From Solen grandis (lineage: Eukaryota; Mollusca; Bivalvia; Adapedonta; Solenidae): a stretch of 64,000 bases of DNA. The notes under the pieces were generated by a model. That model was not told the origin of the DNA and did no database searches. It saw nothing but the letters and a program-made list of their open reading frames with translations. This document shows positions 11,120-21,130 of this stretch, piece by piece (the first letter of the stretch is position 1; the number at the start of each line of letters is the position of its first letter). The stretch is from positions 84,646,848-84,710,847 of the forward strand of contig CM037778.1 in NCBI GenBank assembly GCA_021229015.1, read 5' to 3'. A program made the position numbers and the translations under genes.

Positions 11120-12439
11120 CTAACGGTGACTTCCCATGCTGGCCAGAGAGGTCTGGGACCCCTTTGGCCCAAAGGTATGACCTTCACTCCACAGGGCCCG
11201 GGGGCGACGATGGAGATACAGGCGTTCCGCATTGGCGGTAGCCTGTCGCAGCACTTCCTCCCAGGGCCTCTTGATGACGCTGGCGACGGCTGCTGCTGTA
11301 AGTCCCAGAAGTCCTGGTGTGGACCGCTGGTACCCAGCTGGCGGGAAATATGGGCTATCTGTCTCCAGAAGTAGCCTGGTTGGGTCCATATTCTTAACGG
11401 CTGCCCGCTGGTCTGGGTGCTCCAACCTTGCGATGAGGGAGGTGAACCGGAAGTACGTGTTCGGGAAGAGCTTGATCCACTCTTCCATGAGTTTCCAACT
11501 CCCCGTGTAACAGTGAAGATGGATTAGACGGTCTTTCCCCACAGAAGAATGGGCCCTCAGCTGAAACAGCAACGTCAACAGGGTGGCGTCGAATCCAACC
11601 TGCTGACCTCTTCCGTAGAGTATAAGGATGTGATCAGGGCCCAGAAGCTCGAGGAGGTAGTCCAGCTTCCACATCCGCTCTGCCCAGGTTGCTGGGGGCA
11701 GAGTGTAGTCAAGCCCGACTTCTCCCAATCCGGCAACCAGGGGATCAGCGAGCAGAGTCTTCAGGCGCCCTAGGTCCTTGTCTCCAGCTACCTTCTTTGG
11801 GTGGAGTCCTGCTACCACAACCACCCCCTGTGATACCCATGATTGGAGCTGGGCGGTCGATGGGTAAGTTTCAGGGTCACAGAACACCCCGGTGACATTC
11901 TGCACCTGCACCTCGTATTCCTCAGGTGGGGAGCGGGCCCTGCAAACACGTTGGAGAGCAAGGTCGTCAATGTCCATCTCTTTCATAGTCCGGTCAAGAT
12001 GACAGTGGCTGTCGAAAGCGATGGGCAGCTGTGGCAGCATCTGTCGATCTTCTGTGGAGAGTTCGTACTTTACCTTCAAACTCTCCATCTGATGTGGTTC
12101 CAATATTGACACCAGAGTCAGGAGTACCCTCCAGTGTACTAAGGCAGTCACCTGATTTCCTCTCTGTTTGATAGAGAAGTCCTCAGGAACTGGTGAGCCC
12201 AGAGTCTCACAAAATTCCCTAATGACAGCAGTCAGCTGGGCAGGCTGCTCGTCTTCAATGGGTGCAAGACCCATGCTCTCGACGTAGCGGACGAGGCCAC
12301 TAAGAGTGCTTTGCTCTCCTAGCAACCATCGTGCCACTAACTTCAGAGCCCCGACTCTCCGGTTGGCCATGTCTGGTCCTGTTAGCCTTGCGTTGAATAT
12401 GCCCGGCAAGTGAGCGTCGAAAGCGTGAACTGACGACAC
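11120..12439 (-). CDS. TatD-family metal-dependent hydrolase encoded in a retroelement
   Basis: A 439-residue frame. Residues about 140-380 form a TatD-type TIM-barrel hydrolase: FDSHCHLD (His145, His147), GLGEVGLDY (Glu240), HLHCYTGSW (His309) and LLETDSPYF (Asp361). TatD enzymes use these ligands to bind divalent metals and cleave nucleic acid. The usual His of the H-x-R motif is a Tyr here (ILYGRG, Tyr275), which may weaken or abolish activity. Residues 1-140 are not part of known TatD proteins and look like a separate helical region. The start is uncertain: coding similarity continues upstream through frame breaks, so this is probably the C-terminal part of a longer protein. It lies downstream of the integrase-PHD gene on the same strand. 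Confidence 0.8.
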   Translation of the reverse strand: MSSVHAFDAHLPGIFNARLTGPDMANRRVGALKLVARWLLGEQSTLSGLVRYVESMGLAPIEDEQPAQLTAVIREFCETLGSPVPEDFSIKQRGNQVTALVHWRVLLTLVSILEPHQMESLKVKYELSTEDRQMLPQLPIAFDSHCHLDRTMKEMDIDDLALQRVCRARSPPEEYEVQVQNVTGVFCDPETYPSTAQLQSWVSQGVVVVAGLHPKKVAGDKDLGRLKTLLADPLVAGLGEVGLDYTLPPATWAERMWKLDYLLELLGPDHILILYGRGQQVGFDATLLTLLFQLRAHSSVGKDRLIHLHCYTGSWKLMEEWIKLFPNTYFRFTSLIARLEHPDQRAAVKNMDPTRLLLETDSPYFPPAGYQRSTPGLLGLTAAAVASVIKRPWEEVLRQATANAERLYLHRRPRALWSEGHTFGPKGSQTSLASMGSHR

Positions 12440-13375
12440 GTCTCCCCATCACCCCCTTACTGGGCATGTTGGTCTCCTTGGTGGTTCCGGAGGAGGAGCT
12501 GGACGTTTCTCCTGTGGGGTTCCCGGTGAGATTCGCTTCGCCGGGGGCTTGCCACTATGGTCCCTCACAGGATACTCTGTTCGTCTTCTGGAATGCCCCT
12601 AGGTAGAGCTGCGGGGCGGGCTCTCCCTCGGGTCACTCCTACGTCTGTGAAGGTTCCGGTGCCTGTCGGAGTACCTCATGCCAGTACCCTTGGGCCTCTC
12701 CCAGGATCCTGAAGTTGAAGCCTTCACCATATCTGAGTAGATGGACTTCTTCGAGCTGGTTAGGGGGAGCTCTCTGTCTGTCTGCTCCGCCCAAGAAAGA
12801 GTCTTCCCAGAAGACGGGGTCTTCTCAGTAGACACATCCTTCCCTATAGACGAGGTCTTCTCTGTCGACTGGCTGCACTCCGCCTTCCTAGGGGATGCCT
12901 TTACAGGACTTTCCAGGAGTACAGCCGCCTGGGACATATCCACCTCCATCTCCTGATCTTCTGGCCCAGAAAGAAGGACATCTTCCTGCGATCTGGCGCC
13001 GGCGTCTTCAGACACTCGCTGGATGTGAGGGTCACTATCCAGGCGAATGTCCCGGCTAAAACCACTTGGATGGTCGCTAAACCGGACGATGTCGGTCCTT
13101 GGTTTGGGCAGCGCTGACACCTTCTCTGATATACACTGCCGACTGTGATACTGGACAGTGTCCAGCTCCTTGGCTAACGATGCTAGCCACTTCTTACTTC
13201 CTTGCGCCTTCCCAAGAGCCACCTGGTCTATTAGAACACAAGTGGCCTCTTCAGGATTTGGTGCTCCGGTCACTAGCTTGGCTAGCTCCCTGGAGTTGAA
13301 CAGCCTTTTCTCCTTAGTGAACCGCCGGACGGCCTTGATAGGAGACTCCATCCTTTGGTTGCCTGAAACATACAA
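12440..13375 (-). pseudogene. Ser/Pro-rich linker protein between PHD and TatD modules
   Basis: The frame from 13375 to 12599 encodes about 258 residues. It begins with a basic helical segment (IKAVRRFTKEKRLFNSREL) and turns into a Ser/Glu/Lys-rich region with repeated STEKT/SSGK words and an Arg-rich end. Between 12598 and 12440 coding character continues in another frame (Pro/Arg-rich, PPPEPPRRP). The piece therefore probably joined the TatD part in one protein before two single-base frame breaks. A possible acceptor TATGTTTCAG lies at about 13355. No enzymatic motif is seen; a disordered tether is a reasonable inference. Confidence 0.55.
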
Positions 13376-13393
13376 TGGCAGAACACAAACACA

Positions 13394-14464
13394 TTAGTGG
13401 GACCTTCGGAGACAGTCACCACATTTATATTTGTCAATATCCAAGGCATCGGTAGGAGTAATATCAACACAAGAGCCATAATACCACTCCTGGCAGAAAT
13501 CGCACTGGATCATAAAACGCTGCTGCCAGGGTTTCCGGCAAGAGCAATATACTCGATCGTCCCCCCTGGCTGGCTTGATAGCTTCCCCAGGGTTCTTCTT
13601 CCAATGACTTATCCACTGAGGGATATCCCGGTCTCTACACAGTTTAAGGCGGTCATGATTTGCCACAAAAACTGAGTTTCTCAGTTTTACCCGGAACAGA
13701 TAGGTTGATAGTTTTGCAACAATAACCCCATGGTGGGGACAGTTTTTTGCACTTACCTTTAAGTACAGCAGTATCAAGCAGGTAGACGGGTCGCCTACTT
13801 GATAATTCCTTTCTAAGATGCGCAAGTCATAGTTCCTTTTCATACGTTGGGAAGTAGTCTTCATGACTCGGCGGGCTGTTTCGTGGGCCCTCTCCATGGT
13901 GGAGATGAGAGTCCTTGTGTACTCAATGGGAGACGTGTGTTCACGTTTGAGTGGAAACATCAGATCAGCTGGAGTACTTACCTCTCTGCCTAGCATCATC
14001 ATGTTTGCTGTAAGTCCTGTCATTCGGTTCACAGAAGCCCGAAGAGCTCCCGCAATCTGTTGCAAATGGATGTCCCAGTGTTTTTGGGATTTCCCCACAA
14101 AACAACGGACGGCGTCCATTAGAGTCCGGTTGTAGCGCTCCACCTGTCCATTGGATGAAGGGCGGTAGGGCGTGGTTCGAGCCTTGTGGATTTCAAGTAC
14201 CCGACACAATTCTGTGAACAGCTGGGATTCAAAGTTGCGGCTTTGATCAGAGAATATTTGGAGCTGGGCTCCAAACCTCATGAAAAAGCAATCCACAGCT
14301 GCTCTTGCTGTCTCCTTCGCGGATTGGTTTGGGACCAGTATACATTCTACCCACTTAGTGAACTGGTCCACTATCATGAGTACATGTTCATTTCCTCTTG
14401 CTGATTTTGGCAATGGGACTAAAAAGTCATTGTGGACCCTTTCCATAGGATCTTTTTTTTTCAA
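13394..14464 (-). CDS. Ty3/Gypsy integrase with C-terminal PHD-like finger, 5'-truncated
   Basis: 356 residues. The catalytic core has Asp13 (VHNDF), Asp73 (FSDQSRNF) and Glu109 (NGQVERYN), with exactly 35 residues between the last two (D35E), as in retroviral-type integrases. The zinc-binding HHCC region and everything upstream are missing because the element ends at about 14461. After the GPY/F-like region (about 230-290) the last 50 residues form a C4-x-C3-like finger: YCSC, QCDFCQEWYYGSC and KCGDC. In PHD fingers the position after the second pair is normally His; here it is Tyr. PHD fingers bind histone H3 tails, so this could steer integration to marked chromatin. Confidence 0.8.
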   Translation of the reverse strand: MKKKDPMERVHNDFLVPLPKSARGNEHVLMIVDQFTKWVECILVPNQSAKETARAAVDCFFMRFGAQLQIFSDQSRNFESQLFTELCRVLEIHKARTTPYRPSSNGQVERYNRTLMDAVRCFVGKSQKHWDIHLQQIAGALRASVNRMTGLTANMMMLGREVSTPADLMFPLKREHTSPIEYTRTLISTMERAHETARRVMKTTSQRMKRNYDLRILERNYQVGDPSTCLILLYLKVSAKNCPHHGVIVAKLSTYLFRVKLRNSVFVANHDRLKLCRDRDIPQWISHWKKNPGEAIKPARGDDRVYCSCRKPWQQRFMIQCDFCQEWYYGSCVDITPTDALDIDKYKCGDCLRRSH

Positions 14465-15157
14465 GCAGTGTCCCAGATGGATCTTTTTAAGTTTTAATTA
14501 GAAATTGTCCTTTATTATGAATCTTTGACCATAAATTGAAAGTCTAAAATGACTTTAATGATGTATTAAACAATCGGCTAAAATCGTTTATGAAAATTAA
14601 TTGCTGCATCAACAGAACTCTTGATTGATTTGAGAATTTTTGACCCGAGTCCTGGATGGATCTCACGAAAAAAATATTTTAAACGTAATGTTCTCATAAA
14701 CTGGCATATATCACAGAAAATGCTCTTTGATATTATAAAATTGAGACATTTAGATGTTTGTTGCGCAATAAATTAAATTTCAACCACGATTTCAAACAGA
14801 AAAATGAAAACTTACCTCCGAATCGAGACAAATTTTTGGAAAACAGGCAATATTTTACCAAAACAGTTGGAATTAGTGCCGGGATGGATCTTTTTAACAG
14901 GTGCGCGTGACGTAGTATGATGTTATTGTATATGCTTACTGAAATTTTGTAGGTTTACCAAAACAGTTGGAATTATGTCTATCATTTCATTAATCATTGA
15001 TTCAATTGGACTAGATTCAAATAATGATCGTTTTGAAAATGCCGGTCTTGTGGTCCATTTCTTAGCTGGAGCTGCACGCACCTTGTGCTTGAAGGAAGGA
15101 CTATTTCAGATGTGTCCTGCAAAGGTGTGTTTTGTGTTCTAGGAGACGCTCTAAAAT
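14465..15157. other. Non-coding, three copies of a GGATGGATCT motif
   Basis: The word GGATGGATCT or GATGGATCTTTTTAA recurs near 14476, 14654 and 14886, and CCAAAACAGTTGGAATTA recurs near 14857 and 14957. This suggests a diverged duplication. No coding potential. Confidence 0.4.
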
Positions 15158-15900
15158 TTGAAGAGCATGTCCACAGATGATCGGTTGACTGGACTGGAGA
15201 ATCGTGTAGAGCAGCTGCATTTTGTTTTCTATTCTTCTTTGGAACAGCCAAAGAGATGTTTTCCGTTTTCACTTCCTTTATATGAAACAAGAAATATATT
15301 TGAATTAAGAAAAATATTCTCTCCATATATATGTGTGTGTGTGTGTGTGTGTCAACTGCGGGAGAATCTGCAATACATAAATAAATAAATGCGTCCATGG
15401 ATTTAAAGTAACAAATGATTATTAACTCAATTATTATTTTGTAAAATACAATGCACCCAAATAAAATTGTAATGTAAGGTTTTATATAATAATTTTATTA
15501 ATCTCAAGGCAATTTGCAGCCAAAGAATTTTAATACTAATCGAATGTGTAATGAGTTGTCGACATATTTTGCCACAAACTGACAACCTATCCTACTTCTT
15601 ATATAAGAGAGAATGAACGGTGTGTTTTGGAAGAAATGACGGTTTTTTTTTAAAAAATATTCGAAGAATAAAGGCCCCCCCCCCCCATTTTCTATTTTCT
15701 CCCATCCCCCTCGATGACTTTGGCAGTTTACCTATAACTGTGTGCATGGACTCACTGCTGCATTTTTTTAAATGTTATATTCTTAATAAAACTGTTCAAA
15801 CATGCTGTATCATTGGTCTTATATTTTATGAAGTAAAACATCATTAAATAAGAGAAAAATACAATAAAAGGCTTACATTATACATATCAGAAAAATTCCC
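15158..15900. other. Non-coding, GT microsatellite and poly-C tract
   Basis: A (GT)n run at about 15331-15352 and a 13-14 base C run near 15677. Frames crossing this region are low complexity and carry no motif. Confidence 0.5.
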
Positions 15901-15903
15901 CTT

Positions 15904-16550
15904 TTACCTTATCCCCCCTCCCCTTTGGGTCCGGACTCCTTTCCCCCCATCAGTGAAAAAAAACACTGGAAGGGCAAGAAGCATGAGAAAAAAACAATCG
16001 CTGGCAAAATGCAGAGAGCCTGCCTGTGGAAAATGCAGAGAATCTGCCTGTGCTTCAAAAAGTGATGTGCAGAGATCTCCCGTGCAACGACAAAACCGAA
16101 AGTAGGGGTGTTTCAAAAAATTTACATTAAAATCGTCCAATTTATCGGTATCTTCTTGAAGAATAAACTTAAAAGAATACATTCGATAGTCATATTATAG
16201 ACATAAAGCAATAACCTGTAGCCTGTAGAAAGTGCCGAGGTTGTGTTCCTTGTTGGTACATCACTAAACTGTTTGGCCGAGTTTCAGGTCGCCGTCGCTT
16301 ATAATTAAAAATGTTACACGCGTATACATAGCTAATATACTCTAATACCGTGCAATACTTAATATTGAGCAACTAACCTTTGAAAGGCGACCATTTGTCC
16401 GTTTCTGCCCCTGCCCTCCCGCGTTCGCCAGTGTTTATGGCAGAGACTGACCGGTGCAAACGCAGAGAGCCTGCCGATTTGGTTATGCACCGTGTACATA
16501 GTATCGGCTTCTGGTGCCTCAACACTATCAACAAATATGTGCATTAGGGT
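15904..16550. other. No supported gene; short repeated GCAGAGAGCCTGCC words
   Basis: CAGAGAGCCTGCC recurs at about 16012, a variant near 16035, and again at about 16461. A short plus frame (about 15970-16105) would encode a Cys pattern KCREPACGKCRESAC. It is too short and unbounded to call. Confidence 0.3.
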
Positions 16551-16589
16551 TTACATGAGGACACTCCCGGGACCACACCCAGAATTTGT

Positions 16590-16798
16590 ATGGAACTATA
16601 TAAGCAAAACAAAAAATATATTTACTTCTGAAACCATTGGTTGGATCATGAAGAACATAACAATAGAATGCCTTATCTTAGAAACATACAGAGCTACAGC
16701 TTTGATATTTGGTATATTGTATCCTCTCATGGTTCCAGCCTTTCTACAAAAAACAAAATTCAGGTGAGCAATTTAGGGCCATCTTCGCCATCTTGTTT
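16590..16798 (+). repeat. Hairpin-ended repeat family A, copy d (3' part)
   Basis: It ends CAGGTGAGCAATTTAGGGCC, then ATCTTCGCCATCTTGTTTTT, matching the family 3' terminus with a degraded hairpin. The left boundary is approximate. Confidence 0.55.
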
Positions 16799-16799
16799 T

Positions 16800-17455
16800 T
16801 ATTTATGTTCCCTAGATACAATAAATTTATGTTCCCTAGATACAATAAACGTTTCTCTAATCGTCTTTTGTGCTGATACATTGAATCACCACACATCTGC
16901 ACGACATCTCATCTATCACTGTCCTGCCAACGTATAATCTAGAAACATGACAACATGACACTATCATGACTGAAACATGTGTTCAGTAATTCTTTTTGGT
17001 GTTCCATGTGAGAAATTAGGTTTTGTTGTATGTTGATATACGACATCCGATTTGTCAGCACGCATTTGTTTGTTGTGTATTGTGAAATTTTTAAAACACA
17101 AATGTGACAGTAAAAAAAGTAATATTTTCAACTCCTTCGTGATTAATGGTATACGAGATCGAAGATGGATGTCTATATCATATTTTACGACATTAATTTG
17201 AATAACATCGACCCGTTATGAAGCAGTCTTTTGAATATTATTTCAGCTTATCACAACATTTCTTGGATATCTTTATGCAAACGTGCTAGAACTTCGGTAT
17301 TGAATATAATGAATCATGCCAAAATAACTGACATGTGTCGCTATTATCTCATATTCAATTTTAATATCAAATAACCAAGATAACTCCCGATTTCCAGTTG
17401 AATTTGTTTCCATACATGAAATGTTAACAAATATCAGCAAAACAAGAAATGCATC
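16800..17455. other. Non-coding, AT-rich
   Basis: No gene or repeat supported apart from a short tandem duplication (TTTATGTTCCCTAGATACAA) at about 16801-16850. Confidence 0.5.
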
Positions 17456-17459
17456 ATTC

Positions 17460-17735
17460 ATCGTTCCAATTGGCTTACTGGTAAGAGGGCATGGGATCGT
17501 GAGTTTAGTTCCTGCCCGTGATATAATAAAACGATTTTTATTTTTAATCTTTTTTTTAAATCTATTGGTAAAGCTCCCTTGCTACAATCTATATATAAAA
17601 CATGAATGTTGTTCTAGGACTGGTTGTCCCGTTGCATGAGTGTCAAATTACTGGGTCTTGGTGCGGTATCATGTCACATGTCTACGACATGATACTGCAG
17701 TGTGGTATCAGTATATCTGTCTCAAGTAGATATAA
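17460..17735 (+). repeat. tRNA-derived SINE, family S2, copy 2
   Basis: The head has an A-box-like GGCTTACTGGTAAGAGG (about 17470) and a degenerate B box GAGTTTAGTTCC. The body carries the hairpin GTATCATGTC...GACATGATAC (17666-17695) and the tail TATATCTGTCTCAAGTAG. Body and tail match the copy at 2105-2310. Confidence 0.6.
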
Positions 17736-17976
17736 ATCTTCAAAATAACTGAAATACTGTATTGACGTTTAACCCAAATTTACAAACAAATAATACATCA
17801 TTCCCTAATATAATATCATAATTTCCTCCGAATATCTGATGATAAAGAATAATGCACAAGACATGGTAGGATCATCTGCTCGTACCTTTTGAACATTCAA
17901 ATACATCAGCATACTGTTAAGTCATATCCTTGATATTTGTATGTAGTTGTAGAGTAAAAAGCCTTCGATTACTTAT

Positions 17977-19125
17977 TAGCACGAGCACAAAGTGCTCAGG
18001 GTGAGTATTGTGATCACCCTTCGTCGTCGTCGGCTATGTGCTCGTAACAATTTCTAAAAACGAATCTCCTCTGAACGCTGGAGTATATTATGAATATTGC
18101 AGATGTTCTTGGTGAGGTCACAAAAGTTCTAAAAAATTTGATCCAGAGAACTCTGGTTCATGGCTACATAAAGAATTAATTAGAAATTTTAAAGATCATC
18201 TCCTTCAAACACTGCAGTTCAAATCATTTGGACATGATGTTACCTTGAGTCAACTCTTACTAAGTTGCTAAATTATTGACCGTAAAAAATGCCCAGGGCG
18301 GCTTTTTTGCTTATTGTATAAAGAAACCTTAACACATACCATATTCTGAAACGCTGAAGAATTTAATGAAACTTGCAGGATGTCCATGATGGGCCTACAA
18401 TTGCTAAAATAAGTGATCCATAAGACTCTGGTTCCATGGCTACAAAAAGAATATTTGAAACTTTAAATCATCTCCTTACAAACTTGGCCAGATTCAAAAT
18501 AATTTTGACGATGTTTCATGGTCAATGTAAACCTGTACAAAGTTGCAAATTATTCGATCCTAAAAAAACATGGCGCAGGGGGGTATGCTTATAATGTATA
18601 TAGAGACCTTAAACGACATCTCCTCTGAAACCGTGACAGATTTAATAAACTGGCAGGATGATCCTTAGTCAACTTCCAAAGTTGTTAAAATAACTATGAT
18701 CCATGAAGAACTCTGTTACTGGCAACAAAGAAAGAATATGAAACTTAAAGATCATCTCTTAAAACTATGCCAGATTTAAATAAATTGGTAAGTTCCTTGG
18801 TCACCTCTACCAAAGTTGCTAAATTATCCGATCCGTTAAAAAACATGGCGCCAGGCGCTTATTGCCTTATATGTATATAGAGAAACTCAAGCATCTCCTT
18901 GAACATGGACAGAATTGATAACTTGGCAGGATGATCTTTATGGTCAACTTCACAGAATTTGCAAATAAATTGACCATGTAGAACTCGGTTGCAGGCAACA
19001 AAGAAAAAAATGAACTTTATTAAACATCTCTTAAAATACTGGCAATTTCAAATAATTGGTAGATTGCTTGGGTCAACCTCTACCAAAGTTGCTAAAGTTA
19101 TTTAATCGCTTACCTGAGTACCACT
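17977..19125 (+). repeat. Hairpin-ended repeat family A, copy e (diverged)
   Basis: It starts GCACGAGCACAAAGTGCTCA followed by GGGTGAGTATTGTG and CGTCGTCG. The core is about four diverged units (each with a CATCTCCT and a GATCCATGAAGAACTC-like block). At about 19105-19130 the reverse complement of a family 3' end (CGCTTACCTGAGTACC) appears, so a second, inverted copy abuts it. Confidence 0.6.
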
Positions 19126-19489
19126 GCTCTGAAGGCAATCTTAAGTATTGTGGATCATAACTCCCATACAAGGCATAATACTTGGTTATTAATATTGTTA
19201 CATAGATCAGATTGCTTTATAAATGTGGAACTAGATGTGAACAAATATGCTTTTTGTTTACTTTAAGGGCATCATTCGAGATAGTGTCAAATACCATCAG
19301 CCTATGCAATAGTCATTAACATCACCATAAGTTTTTGTATTTTTTTTCTTTCTAATATCTAGAAGCGATTCAGAGAACAGCTTGTTTGAGCAGTTTTGGT
19401 AGAGGGTTAATGATATGATCTTTTGTAAAATTATGAATTAATTTAAATTTAGAGAATTCATATTATAAAATTACTGTATATTCATTTGG

Positions 19490-19640
19490 TTGCCATGAGT
19501 TCTACATGGATCAAGTTTATTTTAGCAACTTTTGTAGAGGGTTACCCAAGGAACACCAGTCCTTTGCAAAATTGTAAAATTTTGCCTGCAGTTTTGGGGA
19601 CAGGTCTTTAAGAATTTTTAAGAGCAAAATTAGCCGAGCA
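19490..19640 (-). repeat. Family A core fragment, minus orientation
   Basis: GTTCTACATGGATCAAGTTT, then GAGGGTTACCCAAGGAACA, match the reverse-complement core words of the copies at 7880 and 48481. The edges are not defined. Confidence 0.45.
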
Positions 19641-19822
19641 GGCGTTTTTTTTTGTTCTTATTTTTGTTGTTTTTACGGATCGAATAGTTTGAATTTGCTA
19701 GGGTTCCCGAGTTAAAATATTGAGTGTGAGTTCAAACCTTAATGGAAAGATAGCAAATGAATGAAACCATCTTTCTCGAAGACTTCATGTTATTTATGAT
19801 ATTCTCCACAGCTCATCTAATA

Positions 19823-19948
19823 AATGTGTGACACGTATAGGTTAGTTCATAATTGCCTTTAACTACACGATATAGTCACGAGAGAGAAACCCGAGTAGTT
19901 AATGTAACTATGAACTAAGCTATTTAGCACATTTCATTTTCCTTCATC
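19823..19948. repeat. Imperfect palindrome, MITE-like
   Basis: The left arm (AATAAATGTGTGAC...TTAGTTCATA...TTTAACTAC) is mirrored on the right by GTAGTTAATG...TATGAACTAAGC...GCACATTTCATT. It could fold into a hairpin of about 50 bp. Not coding. Confidence 0.55.
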
Positions 19949-19949
19949 T

Positions 19950-20906
19950 AGCGACGAAACTTCACAAAAGTTAAGTTGTGGTTGAATAGTCCACACTTAT
20001 GATTTTTTACAAAAGTATTGGACTACGCGTCACTGTCGTCCACGGTGATTATAAACAATTACCGGCACCTGATTGGACGAGAGGAAAATGTCATGTGCTA
20101 AAAATAATAATCGTAAAGTAATGTCTTGTCTAGATGACATATATCTTTAGCGGATTCATTTTCACTGACTGGCCGGGAAATAATTCGATCACTAGGTCAT
20201 TCGCTGTAATATAACTTCAGCAACAGAGATATTTATTCAAATGTCCTTGGACATAAGGAGTCGTGTTTCTCAGAATCCAATCAGTATTCTACGAGACTCA
20301 AGTGAGATTAAATTTGTTAGAAAGCATGTTAAGTCGACAAGAATTATCTTAACATTTAAGTATCAGCTGCACCAGATATATTAAACAAAGATTGGGAACT
20401 AAGATTGGGAACTAGTTTAACCTCACAAAAGCAAGTAACAAATTGCCCAGTTCTCGCAGTCATGTTTTCAAATTCCTCCTTTTCTATTGAATTCACATGA
20501 AAGTATATTGTATCCTACAAGAGTACATAACAATACCATCGAAATTAATTCTTATGTATTAAAATAAAAAATAAGAAAATATTGTGTAAAATAGAAAAAT
20601 TACCTGCATGATGGTAACTGTGTAAAATATGTTTTTTCTTCTACTTTGGATGAATTCAAATCATAATAAGAACTTTTCATTGACCGTCGATAGAGGCACA
20701 AATTCCTAGTCTACAATTTATATTAAACTTGCAGGAACGTAAATGTACCTTTCATCCATTCAGTCATATTTAAGTCCATCAGGTAAGAATTCAGAGTATG
20801 TCTACAGGTATGTATTTTCAAAATGAAGATTGTAAAATCATATTGTGAGTAAAGGTTTTATATTCATGCATGATAGCAACTGAAAAGGAAGTAAGTGGCT
20901 TTGTTT
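19950..20906. other. Non-coding
   Basis: No supportable gene or repeat seen. Confidence 0.5.
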
Positions 20907-21130
20907 AGCTCACCAGACCACAGCGTGCTCAATGTGAGCTATTAGGATCATCCTGCGTCCGTCGTCGTGTGCCATCCGTCGTCAACAATTTGCTGTAAAC
21001 ATCTCTTCTGAAACCGCTGAGTAGATATCGATGAAACTTGGCATGGAATAGCAAGATGGCCAAAAGAAATAATCTTTGTAGGGCTTCTAATAGCAAAGAG
21101 CAGAACTATCATACCAGTGAGGTATATCAA
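20907..21130 (+). repeat. Hairpin-ended repeat family A, copy f (5' part)
   Basis: It starts AGCTCACCAGACCACAGCG, then GCTCAATGTGAGCT, followed by the CGTCCGTCGTC and CAACAATTTGCT blocks. Only the 5' part is recognisable. Confidence 0.65.

Larger units (their letters stand above)
10742..14461 (-). mobile_element. Ty3/Gypsy-like retroelement, 3' part, carrying PHD and TatD modules
   Basis: On the minus strand the order is integrase core and C-terminal region, PHD-like finger, a Ser/Pro-rich segment, TatD-type hydrolase, purine-rich tract (AACGGGGAGGAG near 10946-10935) and an LTR-like start TGTGGTGAAC at 10934. The 5' end is cut abruptly at about 14461 inside the integrase, so gag, protease, RT and RNase H are absent from this copy. 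GC content is clearly higher than in the surroundings. Frame breaks in the linker and degenerate key residues indicate a decayed copy. Confidence 0.75.

Noticed and set aside
11024..13397. Plus-strand frames of 66-116 residues
   Set aside because: Antisense shadows of the GC-richer TatD/linker region; no motifs.
14994..15398. 134-residue minus frame
   Set aside because: Contains a (GT)n-derived His/Thr run and no motif.
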